Shown here one piece after another: positions 12,315 to 22,145 of a stretch of 64,000 bases of DNA (its first letter is position 1; each line of letters starts with the position of its first letter). The stretch is from Uranotaenia lowii. Its lineage: Eukaryota; Arthropoda; Insecta; Diptera; Culicidae. A program made the position numbers and the translations under genes. The notes beneath the pieces are model-generated. The model was not told the origin of the DNA. It saw nothing but the letters and a program-made list of their open reading frames with translations, and did not search any database. The DNA lies in assembly GCF_029784155.1 (NCBI RefSeq), contig NC_073693.1, forward strand, positions 357,383,825-357,447,824, read 5' to 3'.

Positions 12315-12349
12315 ATTCTAAGTGTTTTCCTTTGAAAAGGACTTAGAAT
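12315..12349. other. Short perfect hairpin at the outer edge of the right arm
   Basis: ATTCTAAGT (12315-12323) and ACTTAGAAT (12341-12349) form a 9-bp stem around a 17-base loop that itself contains CCTTTGAAAAGG. It lies between the minisatellite and the CCGTG cassette and may mark the end of the inserted arm. Confidence 0.6.
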
Positions 12350-12361
12350 ATTTTCTCTCAA

Positions 12362-12477
12362 AAACCGTGTTAATTCGCGAAAACCGTGTAAAAAAACCGT
12401 GTTAATTCCCGAAAACCGTGTAAAAAAAGCCGTGTAAAAAAAAAAAAAACCGCGTAAAAAAAACCGTGTAAAAAAAC
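12362..12477 (+). repeat. CCGTG / TTAATTCCCG tandem cassette, right side
   Basis: Same words and same orientation as 9171-9297, ending in GTGTAAAAAAACCTAGGTG next to the TA at 12485-12486. Confidence 0.85.
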
Positions 12478-12486
12478 CTAGGTGTA

Positions 12487-14290
12487 TTAGTTCGAAGATG
12501 TGCTTTCACTGAAAGCTTGAATGTAAAGCGGCAATGCTTGAGTGGAAAGCTGTCAAGCTTAGATTACATCTCGCAGAGCGGAAGCACCATAAACATTGCG
12601 AGCCAAGTAGTTTAACGCTGTTCAAAAAACAAATGCCCTAGCTCATACTTTTCAACGCCTATTTCGATTTCTTTTACCCGAAGCGCTCTAGCTTTGATCT
12701 TTCAACCTTTAAATTTTTATCATTAAAACTCTTACTTAGAATCATAATTTACGGATATTCCATAAAATTTAATAAGAACATAATCCAGCGGCGATTAAAC
12801 TATTAGTTTAACTAAGATAACAACACTTTGATTAGAGAGGTGGTAGAGAATGTTTTTTTTCAATCTCTTGCATCCAACTGACATTGAAAAAGGCCAAACT
12901 TCGTGTTAACAATTGTCACAAAAATCGCACATGTAAATATGACATTACCCTGAAAATTTCACGAATTTCCATATCTGCTTAAAAAAAATGACAACAGAAA
13001 GTGCTGCATTTTTTTCAAGCTCAGTCCATAACCAAAAATGCCTGTGATTCAGATCTTCTCCCTTTCTTCGAACGAATCACAATGTTATGAGGTCTTATCT
13101 CCATTGTTAAGACCCACATATTATGGTGAACGCCTCAATGAAGCACCCCTCACCTGTACAAGGCGGCGGCAGTCGGCCGGTACATAGGAATCTACGAAGG
13201 TATAATCATCTATTAAGATTACGGTGGGCCAGTGAGTGAACATCAGCCACATTACTATGGTAATTTATTCCTTTTACCGAGTGATTACGCCCCCAGTCGG
13301 TCATACCTACATACATACATACCTTGCTCATCGAGGCCGATCACGATTCGATCTGACCCAATGTGACCTAATCAAATATGAACCACCTGCCGGTTTGGTT
13401 GCTCGATTGTTTGCTAGCTGACCGGCATCCGATATCAGATACCCACTACCTAGTAGGAAAATAAAAGAAATTGAAAATGAAAACCAGTAGGTAGATAGCG
13501 AAGAGGCCTACTGCGCCAATAGATGGAAAAGCGCTATCGACAACTGTTGTTGCTCTGCTCTGGGCACGTTCGTTACAGTTAAATGGACCCGTCCCATCCG
13601 TCGTAGTCCGATCGTAGGAGCCCATGCGTAGTCCATAGCTCATTCGCAGCAGGAATCGTTAGGCTTGCTTGGATATTGGATGAGCTTGTAGTAGGTATAA
13701 GTCTACTCGTAGCGTAAACCTTTGTATGATTATCGGTGGTTTAGGCGCAAAGGGGCGTACATGGAAATTGCGTAACGATGTTTCGAGAGTGTGCGCAAGC
13801 ATGCTTGCGCTACAAATAGCTAGAGTTGGCCGTTTTTGGCGAGCGCACGTAACTACCTCCATACATACATGTACATATGTTAAACTATGGGAAAGTACTG
13901 TTGCGAGAAATGATTATGAAGAGATGACGATGCCGCAGCGCCCGCCGGGTCCTAAAACAGCAATCTTTCGATTTTCATCTGCGATGATTTGCGATTTCAA
14001 TTTCGGTTGATTGCGAGCCGAAAGAAGCTTCCAACGGAACAGCGACTTCCGATCTTATCTGACTCTTAAGTCGAATAGAGCAAATTGTTTACGGCTTTGA
14101 GGCGTGGATCCGTTTCCGCAATTTGGTGCAGTCGGAAAAGAGAGCAAAAAAAATAAAATACCGGTTCAAACAGAAAAACACATTTGAATCGAGAATACAG
14201 TGAGAAGAAAAAAGTGTGCTCAGCACGCGATTGTCAGCAAGTCGTTAGTCATCAGTCGTCAGGCCAACCGGAGACGGGAGGTCGGTGACA
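12487..14290 (+). other. Unique DNA, possible promoter and 5' UTR of the exon at 14291
   Basis: From about 13020 onward the sequence is less AT-rich and non-repetitive. Just upstream of 14291 there are initiator-like TCAGT sequences (in the stretch 14240-14262) and a purine-rich leader, as in many insect genes. No TATA box at a convincing distance and no conserved protein are seen. ORFs here are short and unrecognised. Confidence 0.35.
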
Positions 14291-14386
14291 ATGACATTGA
14301 TCGGTTCACCGCAGAAAGATCAGAATACTAGGCACCTTTTCATGGAGCTTGCCGAAGACCGGTTCCGGTATCTGATATTGCTGCTG
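14291..14386 (+). CDS. Putative first coding exon of an unidentified gene (32 codons)
   Basis: ATG at 14291 lies in a favourable context (GACAATGA) after a non-repetitive leader. The frame stays open for 32 codons and ends exactly at a consensus splice donor, CTG|GTAAGA (14387-14392), phase 0. The peptide has a charged start (MTLIGSPQKDQNTRHL), then ELAEDRFRY, then a hydrophobic run YLILLL that would continue into the next exon, as if a membrane helix or signal anchor straddled the junction. I do not recognise the family. No following exon is visible; the next landmark is a 9-bp satellite 170 bp downstream of the donor. It could be a chance ORF. Finding a transcript or a homologous N-terminus would decide it. 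Confidence 0.35.
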
Positions 14387-14556
14387 GTAAGATGCCGTGG
14401 CACTGGCATTTAGAAAGCCATTAGCCGCTAAGAAATTACAGACGTTCCACGATTGATTCGAGCTTTTTCTGTTTACGTTTACTGAAAAGTGATTTGTGGC
14501 TTAGAACGTTAGAAAATAAAAATTAATTAAAAAAAAAACATATTGTTATTTCAAAA

Positions 14557-14772
14557 ATGACAAAAATGACAAAAATGACAAAAATGACAAAAATGACAAA
14601 AATGACAAAAATGACAAAAATGACAAAAATGACAAAAATGACAAAAATGACAAAAATGACAAAAATGACAAAAATGACAAAAATGACAAAAATGACAAAA
14701 ATGACAAAAATGACAAAAATGACAAAAATGACAAAAATGACAAAAATGACAAAAATGACAAAAATGACAAAA
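14557..14772 (+). repeat. 9-bp satellite (ATGACAAAA)n, about 24 units
   Basis: A nearly perfect array of ATGACAAAA. Because 9 is a multiple of 3, every frame without a stop in the unit stays open, giving apparent Met-Thr-Lys, Phe-Val-Ile or Leu-Ser-Phe polymers that are not genes. The same unit forms the much larger array at 61025-63726. Confidence 0.97.
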
Positions 14773-16245
14773 TGACTTTGAAAATGATTTTTTTTAAACA
14801 CCACAAGATCTCAACGTTTAATGAATTTCAACTAAGTAGTTCGGCACGTAAACCAAAAATTTTGATTTTGATTTTTGATGTTATTTCTAAAATGTCGAAA
14901 GTCACCGTTAAAGTTTGTTTTAGGCTTAAATCATTATAAGAATGGCAACAAAAGTTTAAAAAGTTGCTATTGAGAGCAAAAATTTTTGAGAAAACTTAAA
15001 TCGAGACAAGAACAACGAAAATCGTCTTTTATCCATTATTACGTCAAATGTTTTGTTCTATATTGATTTTATAGAAAAAAAAACCTCAATCGAAGTTGGC
15101 GCCATCATATCATGCACTGAGTCTCCAAAAATGGCTACTCAGTGTATGAGAAGCCACCAAGGGAGACTCAACAAAAAATGGACACAGCTTACTAAGTTAA
15201 GATGTAGCAGCCATATGGAAAGAGCTCAACCATAGGGCTTTAGATAACCAGTTTTTTTTTACATTCTCTCTACCACCCTTCTTTGAAGAAGCCACTAAGC
15301 TTTGGGTTTGTTGTCTGGTAAAGTTTCACCCCCAACGATGATGATCCAAACCAAACACAAAGAAAACGGCAACCAGATGAAGATTCACGGTCGGTCATTT
15401 TGGAGGGGTAATCCGGTCCTGCGCGTGTGGCTTAAAAGTTTTTGTCCAGATTTAAGTTCATTTAAGAACCACGACCACGAGACCACGAAAAGTGGTTATT
15501 CATGGTGGCATTATAAGCATGAAGATGATTCAAAAATAAGCATCTCTTCCTGTGTGTGATTTGTGAATAAATATTTTAATCCAAAGTCCTCTTTGTTTGC
15601 TAGTTCCGTTACCTAGGCAGACTAGCCATCATCAATCCTCCTTCTCCTTTGTTGTTCTGGGGCCGGTTCTCGAAATCTTCTGTCAAAATTCGTGTCTAAA
15701 GAAACAGAGTCGGACGGATGATGATGATGTGACTCACGAAATTCGGCGAAAACGAGCCCCTTGCTGTTGATGGATTGTCAGATTTGCTCGTTTTTTTTCC
15801 TCTAGTTGTTACTCGTCCGGTGCTTGGCGGCGATCATCAACAAATCTTTGACCCTAAATTAGTTGCTCGCTACCAAGCACACACGAGCCTCCACAACACA
15901 CAAATAATGAAGGATGGATCGGTGGTTGGTTGAGCTGAAATTTGGAAACCAATTTGTCTCATTCAGCGAACGGTTTTGTTAGAATGATTGAGCAAAATCT
16001 TGACGGGGGGATGAGCTGTGGAACATCCCCATGATTATCCGATTTCATGCTTCAAATTGAATCAATCAAAATAGTCAAATAATGATTATTATTAACTTTG
16101 AATGAGTATTTTGGCGTTATTGACGCCAGGATAGGATGTATTGATGGGAGGATTTGTTTCGTAAATCTATGGCAGACTGAGCAGATCCAAACTAAAATTT
16201 TAAGGTAGTTTTATACAAATATTTACTTTAAAAATCAAAAGAAAA
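14773..16245. other. Non-coding DNA
   Basis: No recognisable protein. The short ORFs at 15053-15235 and 15302-15559 resemble nothing I know. 15600-16010 is less AT-rich and non-repetitive but lacks a convincing exon. Confidence 0.5.
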
Positions 16246-16249
16246 GTTA

Positions 16250-17221
16250 ATCGATGGAGCGTTGAGTATAAAATTGAATGCATTTTCGCATGATGCCCTC
16301 CATCAAAGTCTTTACAGTGTCATCTGGTACAGTGGCACCAGTTTCTCATTTTTTTGTTTCATTTTTTTAACATTTCCTTCTCATCGTTAACTGTCTTCTT
16401 GCTCTTCCGAAGTTCCCGGGTGCAGCTCCGGACAGTTTGGCGGGTTCATGTCCTTTGAAACGAAATGGATAGAATTGGCCTCATACCACTCCAGGAAACT
16501 TTTAGAATAGTGGCATGATGACAAATCTGGCCAAAATAGCAGAGCTTTGTCGTGCTGCTGCAAGAATGGAAAAAGGCGCACTCGGATTTGTAGATCTCGC
16601 CATTTACTGTGCCCTTTGTCACGAAAGGCTCACTCCCCAGTCCGCAAGAGCAGATGGCCTGCCAAATGAGATATTTGGAGGCGAACTACGACATTTTCTT
16701 TTTCTTAAATTTGTCGTCCACATCGAACTTGCTCTTGCCGGTGAAAAACTTCAACCCCGGAATTTGCTTAAAATCGGCTTTTATACACGTTTCGTCGTCC
16801 ATCACACAGCAGCCAGATTTTGTCAGCATCTTCTCGTAGAGCTTCCGTGCCCGAGTTTTAGCCGTCGATTGTTGCCACTTATTTTGATTTCGAAGTTCTC
16901 TACCTTGTACGTATGTAGTCCAGCTATCTTCTTTGCATTTTGGACGTAGCACTGCGACATGCCGATCTGTATAGATAAATCACTTCTTGAGACGTTAGGA
17001 TTTGCTTTAATCATCCACTTCACCTTTCCCTACGTCTTTATGATCTCCGGTTCCGGTTTTCTTCCAGCTCCTTTGCCGTGGTCCAACGTCCCCTTCAACA
17101 CTCTAGAGACGGCTGATAGACGAATGTTCAACATTTTTCCCAACTGCCAGTGAAACAGGTCAGGAAATTCCAGGTGTTTGGAAAGAATTTGTTCTCTCGA
17201 CTCGCGTTGGTTCACCTCCAT
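16250..17221 (-). pseudogene. Tc1/mariner transposase pseudogene (D37E type), copy 1
   Basis: On the minus strand a start at 17221 opens MEVNQRESREQILSKHLE, the N-terminal helix-turn-helix region. Pieces in shifting frames follow in family order: KWMIKANPNVSRSDLS, the second HTH (VQNAKKIAGL), the first catalytic motif MDDETC, the segment KFFTGKSKFDVDDKFKKK, then FWPDLSSCHYSK with the second catalytic Asp, and WYEANSIHFVSKDMNPPNCP. The sequence then jumps past the third acidic residue (normally RPIEKYW, 37 residues after the Asp) into the C-terminal tail, ending in MEGIMRK near 16300. Damage includes in-frame stops near 17030 and 16686, frameshifts near 16910 and 16575, and a deletion over the third catalytic site. 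It cannot encode an active transposase. Terminal inverted repeats were not found. Confidence 0.88.
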
Positions 17222-17229
17222 TTTCGTTG

Positions 17230-18369
17230 AATCGAAAAACACGACTTCGAGTTTGACAGCATGTAAACAATACACATCAATGAGAAAGTGTGCAATATTT
17301 GGTTGATTTTTACCCAACGGTAAAAATGTTATGCCCTATTGGATGTGTCGCAATAATTTCGTGTTCGCCTTTATCGTTCTTTATCGTTCAAAACTAGTTG
17401 ATTTGAAGAAAAATATATTATGTGTATAGCACCAAACCGAATAGCGACAGTAGGACTAGCGATGCTTTTTAACTAGCGAGATTTCTGTTATTCGCAGGTT
17501 TGTTTTTTTTTTAAGTCCAGTAGGCGATTTCGATGTAGTACTCGAACAATGTTTATGTTATTTAGGTATTGTATATTTTCCTTAGGGCATCAATCGCATG
17601 CTCCAGGTCTCCTAGGAAACTTGCGGTGCGTCGTTATTATTTTCAACGTCGCGACGTATGCGACGTGTCGCTAGTAGGCAAAGCTGCTGTGATTATTAGC
17701 GCTCATATTTTGGATTTTTTCTGTATGCATAATATCTCCCAGTCGCACAGCTGGGTCATTCGGCCAAAAGTTTTAAGGCAGAAGGCAATTCGGCCGAACG
17801 TCATTGGCTGATGGACGTAAGGCAAATTGGTCGAATGGGTCATACGGTTGGGGGTTATCCAGTCAGTAGAACTAGTTCCACATCGCCAATGCACAGTGGT
17901 CCAGTACGGAACTGAATCGTAACAAAATAACTTTCGAAGATAATATAAGAGACAAACAAATGATGTCTTCAGCGGAAATGCTCGTCAAACCTTGCGGTTT
18001 AATAATCTTAAATCAGATATTGAGGCGCGTCATTTTTGCATGATTTACCCATAAAACTTTTTCTTTTTAACAGATAGAGCCAAATTTTTCTACAAAGTTG
18101 TAGCCATCAGTTTTGAGGTAACATTGCTGTAGACACGACATACATTTGACGATTCGTAAGCGAGTTATGTTTTTTAAGCTGTGTCGAAAATAACAGAATT
18201 TTGGTTCTAACTTTTGAGAATGAATTCATACAAGAAATATGTTTTCTAACCGTTTGTACGAAATTAAAATGTGCAAATTTCACTCTCAGAGAGCAAACAT
18301 GTATCTAGAGACTGTGTAAGGGATTTTTTTTTAACAAAAACTTGTACTTTTTGATCAGTCATATCTCTG
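17230..18369. other. Non-coding DNA with a short TTCGGCC-motif cluster
   Basis: At 17756-17844 related words recur: TCATTCGGCCAAA, AATTCGGCCGAACG and AATTGGTCGAATGGGTCAT. This looks like the edge of a short repeat. The rest is AT-rich and unassigned. Confidence 0.5.
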
Positions 18370-19005
18370 ATTGGTGCAAAGCAACAAATATTATTTTATG
18401 ATGGAATTATTGAGTTCAAATATCAAATATTTGACTGTAATTAATAGGAGATAGGTTATTTTCCAAACCAAAAGGAAAAAAAATTCAAAAATTAGCTAAT
18501 TTTCAATACAAAATCACTCATTCCAAAACTTTTTAAAAGAGAACATCCCCATTTCTCGAGCAAAAATCGAATTTTCATATTTTTGTTGTTACTTGAGTTC
18601 ATTTAGTTAGATAAACGATTTAGTTCATTTTTCTTGCTTTTATTAAGATTTGTAAACATTAAAATTTAAAAAAATGACAAAAAAATTTCCAGTAATTTTC
18701 AATATTTTTGAAAAATCTGACTAAATGTGCTAAATCGCTAATTAAAGCATTGCAATGGACTCAGGCAATAACAGAACGATGAAAATTCGAATTTTGCTCG
18801 AGAAATGAAAGTTGTTTTCTTCGGAAGGGTCTTTTAATTTGTGAATTTCTAGTGAAAATAAACAAAGTTTAGAATTTTTTTTCTTGAGTTTAAATAAATA
18901 CCTATTTCCTATAATTTCACAATTAAATATTTGATATTTGAACTAAATAATATCGCCAGAATTTTTGTTTTGGTTCCTATCAATTGTAGTATTTTATAAA
19001 AAAAA
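18370..19005. repeat. Degenerate long inverted repeat (old fold-back element)
   Basis: Left-arm words such as GAGTTCAAATATCAAATATT (18413-18432) and TCTCGAGCAAAAATCGAATT (18555-18574) reappear in reverse complement at about 18926-18945 and 18785-18805. The arms of roughly 300 bp meet near 18680. The arms have diverged more than those of the MITEs at 2.9 and 42.4 kb. No target duplication can be read. Confidence 0.7.
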
Positions 19006-19198
19006 TAAATTAATTTCGACCTGATGCCCGAATTCATGCAAACGTTTTTTTCTTTCAATGTGCATAAAGAGCTCACAGGCGGATCCATGATGTTAAATTT
19101 TCATAAAGAAATTCAGTTTCTGCAGTCCGCTAGCTTCAAAATTAAGGCAATTTTGGTGAAAATATTGGCCACCTATGATTTAAAAGCTTTTGTTAAAA
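19006..19198. other. Non-coding spacer
   Basis: Short unique stretch; an ORF at 19024-19206 is not recognised. Confidence 0.4.
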
Positions 19199-19375
19199 AT
19201 CAATAACGGCGCCGGCCACGTCCTAGTTGTCAATAGATCGTTTGGAAAAGAGAGAAAGAGATGAAAGATCAATGTTGAGAATTAGGACCGAGGTCACCTC
19301 TGCATCCTAGCAAAACATTTGTTGTTGGAAGTATGGGTGAAAGGATATGATCAGGAGGCACTTTTGACTAGTGAC
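19199..19375 (+). repeat. Dispersed repeat ATCAATAACGGCGCCGGC, copy 1
   Basis: The segment from ATCAATAACGGCGCCGGCC through TTAGGACCGAGGTCACCTC to the tail GGCACTTTTGACTAGTGA is repeated at 40952-41125 with the same internal order and similar spacing. No coding capacity. Family unknown; the 3' end of a LINE or SINE is possible. Confidence 0.75.
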
Positions 19376-19730
19376 TTTAAGACTTTAATCATTTTATCTA
19401 AACCTGCGAACTTTTTTTTTTCACTTTTTCATACAAAAACCTTTACAATTTACATGTTACTTATTGAAACGAAGGGTTTAAATATAGGTAAATAAAATTC
19501 AACAAGAGTTTTGAAAATTTAAAGTATTTTTGCAATTCTTGAGTTTTGATGAATGAAAAGTTAAAATACGAAAACAGAGCGTGCCAAATAAAAAAAATCA
19601 ACTGAGAAAAAAACTTGTTTGAATAAACGAGTAATGAAAAAATCATGGATCCAATGTAGTTGCTTTCAGAATTTCAAAACAGATCCTTTTAAATGAGTTC
19701 AATGACCGATTGAAAACAAGTTGTATTTTT

Positions 19731-21747
19731 CAGGGTGTCGACTCATATCTGGTAATAAAATTCCCTGATTTTCCAGTCGTTTTTCCAGAAAATTCCAGGT
19801 TTGAGAAACAACCTGAAGAAGCAACTTGAAGTTATAAAAATATATTTCCCCCGAAAATAAACGCACAGAAAGCTTTGAGTCAAGAATACTAATTTATTAC
19901 GATTAAATTAATAGAAGTATTATATTTGTGATACTAAACATTTTAAGATAAGTCAGCGAGTTCGGATCCATTTGTAGAAATTCTTATGATTTCAGCATAA
20001 CAATTTTCTCTTGCAAGCTATCAGCCTTCTTCTGTGCGTCTTCCAAAATTTTCGTCCGTTTCACCTCAAGCGATTTTGCTTCCGCTCGATGACGCTTCAT
20101 CAGCTTTGTTTGATCTGATTCAAGAGCTTCCTTTTTGCGGCAATTTTTGTCTTCCAAATACAGAGCATGTGAATTTCGAACACTCTGAACAAGTTTGTTG
20201 GAAATTTGGACTGATTTTATCCCTCCAGCATAAAAAACAGCATCATAGATTTGTCGTTTAGCCACCACTGATTCTTCAAGCATATTTTCGAAGAGACATT
20301 CGGAATTTACTGAAAAACCACGTTCAACATTCGCGTTGCCATGTGAAAGACAGCAGATCATTTTGACGATGTTGAAGAATTCTGGACACTTGGCATTTGC
20401 TAGCACTCCACTCCAAAAATGATCCAGCCTTTCTTTGCTACGGTCATAATTATCAAATTTATCGCCTCCGGCAATCACTCCGGTATACTGCCGTACTGCT
20501 AAATCTGCCGAGGATCCACTAACGCGTCCAGTATCTGTCAATATAGTCAAAGTCTTCTCAAATCGTTTTTTGGCCAATTTGGTATCGCTGCTGATAACTG
20601 CCGGATCAAGGCAAGAGGCGGCCTTGGTCAGAGGATAAATTAATGGCGATCGCTTCATTAACTTAAGAACAATTGCCATCAGCATTCCTTTGCATTCGAT
20701 ACGAAATTTCAGAACTTACTTTTCGCTGAGCTGCCTGCCTTGAGGCATGCAACAACGTCTCGATATGAATCAGATGTCGGCTCTATCTTGTCATTTTGAA
20801 CACCTTCAACAAACTTTTTCATGTGTAGAGTGATTACTATTGCTCGCTGAGCAACGCTCACGTTCTCTAACCAACGGTGAGCGCAAAACTTTAACGGAAA
20901 CACAGTACTTTTAGATAACTGTGTATATAGTGCGCGGCGTGTAGGTACATCCTTCTTCAGGTTGTAGCTTCCTCTCAGATATTTGAGAATACCCCAGCCA
21001 GTAGCGCGAATACCATCTTTGAATGCGCCATGTAAAATATGTAATCCGCAACTTCCGCAACAAACGATTTTTCGTAGTCTTGTTTAGAGATTCATCAAAG
21101 CCAACGACGATATTGTTTATGTTCTGCAGGGTATCGTAGAGTTCCGTTCTAAAATAAGGAGCAATTCCAAAAAGCAGCGTATAGCTGATTTTGTCCCGAC
21201 CAAGTTGAATCTTGTCCGCAATTTGTATCAGTGAACATCATCTTGATTACGGCAGTGTCTTTTTCTGCGGCGCGCAGCGATTTATGACTTACGACTGTCT
21301 CCAGGCACCAAAAAATCTCAGCTTTTGTAGTATCGGTTTTCAGCATAAATTTATCGATAGTCCTCGAGGAAGAAGAAACATTGCTGGTAGAAGGAAGCGA
21401 ATAAGAATGAACGGCAGATGGCGATTTCTCAGCAATGAGAGGAATTTCCGTAGTATTTCCAACGCTATTAGAAGCACTGGGCTCCAGTTCCTGGTTCTGC
21501 GGTTTTTGTGTAAGGTATTTCATCATACTGCCGGATACAGTTTGCGAAAAATCAAAGGGCTAACGATACACGAGCAACGTACAGTGAAGTAAATTTTTAA
21601 GCAGATAATAAACTATGACGTTTCAATTTCTTCAAATAAAATCAGGATCATTATTTTTTCCCTGATTGGTAGAAGAATTCCCTGATATTCCCTGATGCGA
21701 ATTAAATTCCCTGATTTTCCAGGTTTTTCCAGGTAGTCGACACCCTG
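19731..21747 (-). mobile_element. hAT-superfamily DNA transposon, about 2.0 kb, inactive
   Basis: The ends are CAGGGTGTCGACT on the left (19731-19743) and its exact reverse complement on the right (21735-21747). Subterminal CCCTGATTTTCCAG-type words recur near both ends, with several CCCTGAT copies at 21660-21720. The internal minus-strand ORF remnants are hAT transposase. Flanks are T-rich (ATTTTT on the left, TTTTTAGA on the right), so an 8-bp target duplication cannot be read clearly. Confidence 0.88.
19984..21526 (-). pseudogene. hAT transposase pseudogene
   Basis: Minus-strand pieces in order are: an N-terminal linker (21526-21149) ending in AEIFWCLETVVSHKS, a family motif; then GIAPYFRTELYDTLQ and VVGFDESLNK around 21160-21080, which contains the first catalytic Asp region; LHGAFKDGIRATGWGILKYL near 21040-20980; FCAHRWLENVSVAQRA at about 20900-20850; and the C-terminal part (20685-19984) with LSHGNANVERGFSVNSECL, the conserved hAT dimerisation region, followed by a Lys/Glu-rich coiled tail. 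A BED zinc finger expected at the N-terminus is not evident. At least two frameshifts separate the pieces (near 21060 and 20718). A 32-base GTAAGT...AG stretch near 20718 is too short to be an intron, so I read it as a frameshift. Confidence 0.88.
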
Positions 21748-22145
21748 TTTTTAGAACCTAATGCTGTGTAAGATTCAAACCAGATCCAGCAATTGCTTTC
21801 AACCAAAAAGAAACGTTTTGAACCACGTTTTAATTTTTTGATAAAAATAAAAAAAAACAGTACAATACTTCTAAAGCATCACTCACGGCGAAATAAAAAG
21901 GAACGGACTCACCAATTTCTCAAATAAGATTGTGCAAAATTCCTTTAAAACTCTTGGATAGTGCTACGAGCTTCATTCAAGATTCTCCGAAAAGCAGATT
22001 TGGTGTTTTTCCTTGAGGCCATTCCTTGTGAAAAAATTTCGGGATCCGTTTTGAATCAATTTAAAGGTTCAATTTGATTAGGGAAAAATGAAATTTTCTT
22101 GCACATAAACAAACACTCCCGTCACTTTCGAACACAGCCTACCAA

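Larger units (their letters stand above)
9137..12484. mobile_element. Composite fold-back element with mirrored tandem arrays, about 3.3 kb
   Basis: Read from outside inward, both sides have the same layers: a CCGTG/TTAATTCCCG cassette, a 7-bp minisatellite, and a 119-bp tandem array, around a unique core (about 10485-11340). The minisatellite and the 119-bp array are inverted between the two sides; the outermost cassette is in direct orientation. The ends read CAGTAAGGTTTTT on the left and, as reverse complement, CACCTAGGTTTTT on the right, each next to a TA (9135-9136 and 12485-12486), which suggests a TA-targeting (Tc1/mariner-like) outer element. Long inverted repeats made of short tandem units are the hallmark of Foldback-type elements; that assignment is inferred. 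No transposase is visible inside. Confidence 0.65.
19530..22145 (+). repeat. Older dispersed repeat, copy A, split by a hAT element
   Basis: Sequence on the left of the hAT element (AATCATGGATCC, CAGATCCTTTTAAATGAG) and on the right (TTGCTTTCAACCAAAAAG, AAATAAAAAGGAACGGACTC, CTTGGATAGTGCTACGAGC, AACACAGCCTAC) matches the flanks of the LINE at 47-49 kb in the same order. The two copies therefore share one ancestral repeat, each broken by a different insertion. It has no recognised coding content. Confidence 0.8.

Noticed and set aside
9137..12484. CRISPR array or bacterial defence island
   Set aside because: The direct repeats have no unique spacers, no cas-like genes are near, and the window is clearly eukaryotic.
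14523..14806. Three overlapping repeat ORFs on both strands
   Set aside because: Same 9-bp satellite artefact as at 61-63.7 kb.
20690..20722. Possible 32-base intron (GTAAGT...AG) in the hAT transposase
   Set aside because: Too short for a spliceosomal intron; the family alignment is better explained by a frameshift.
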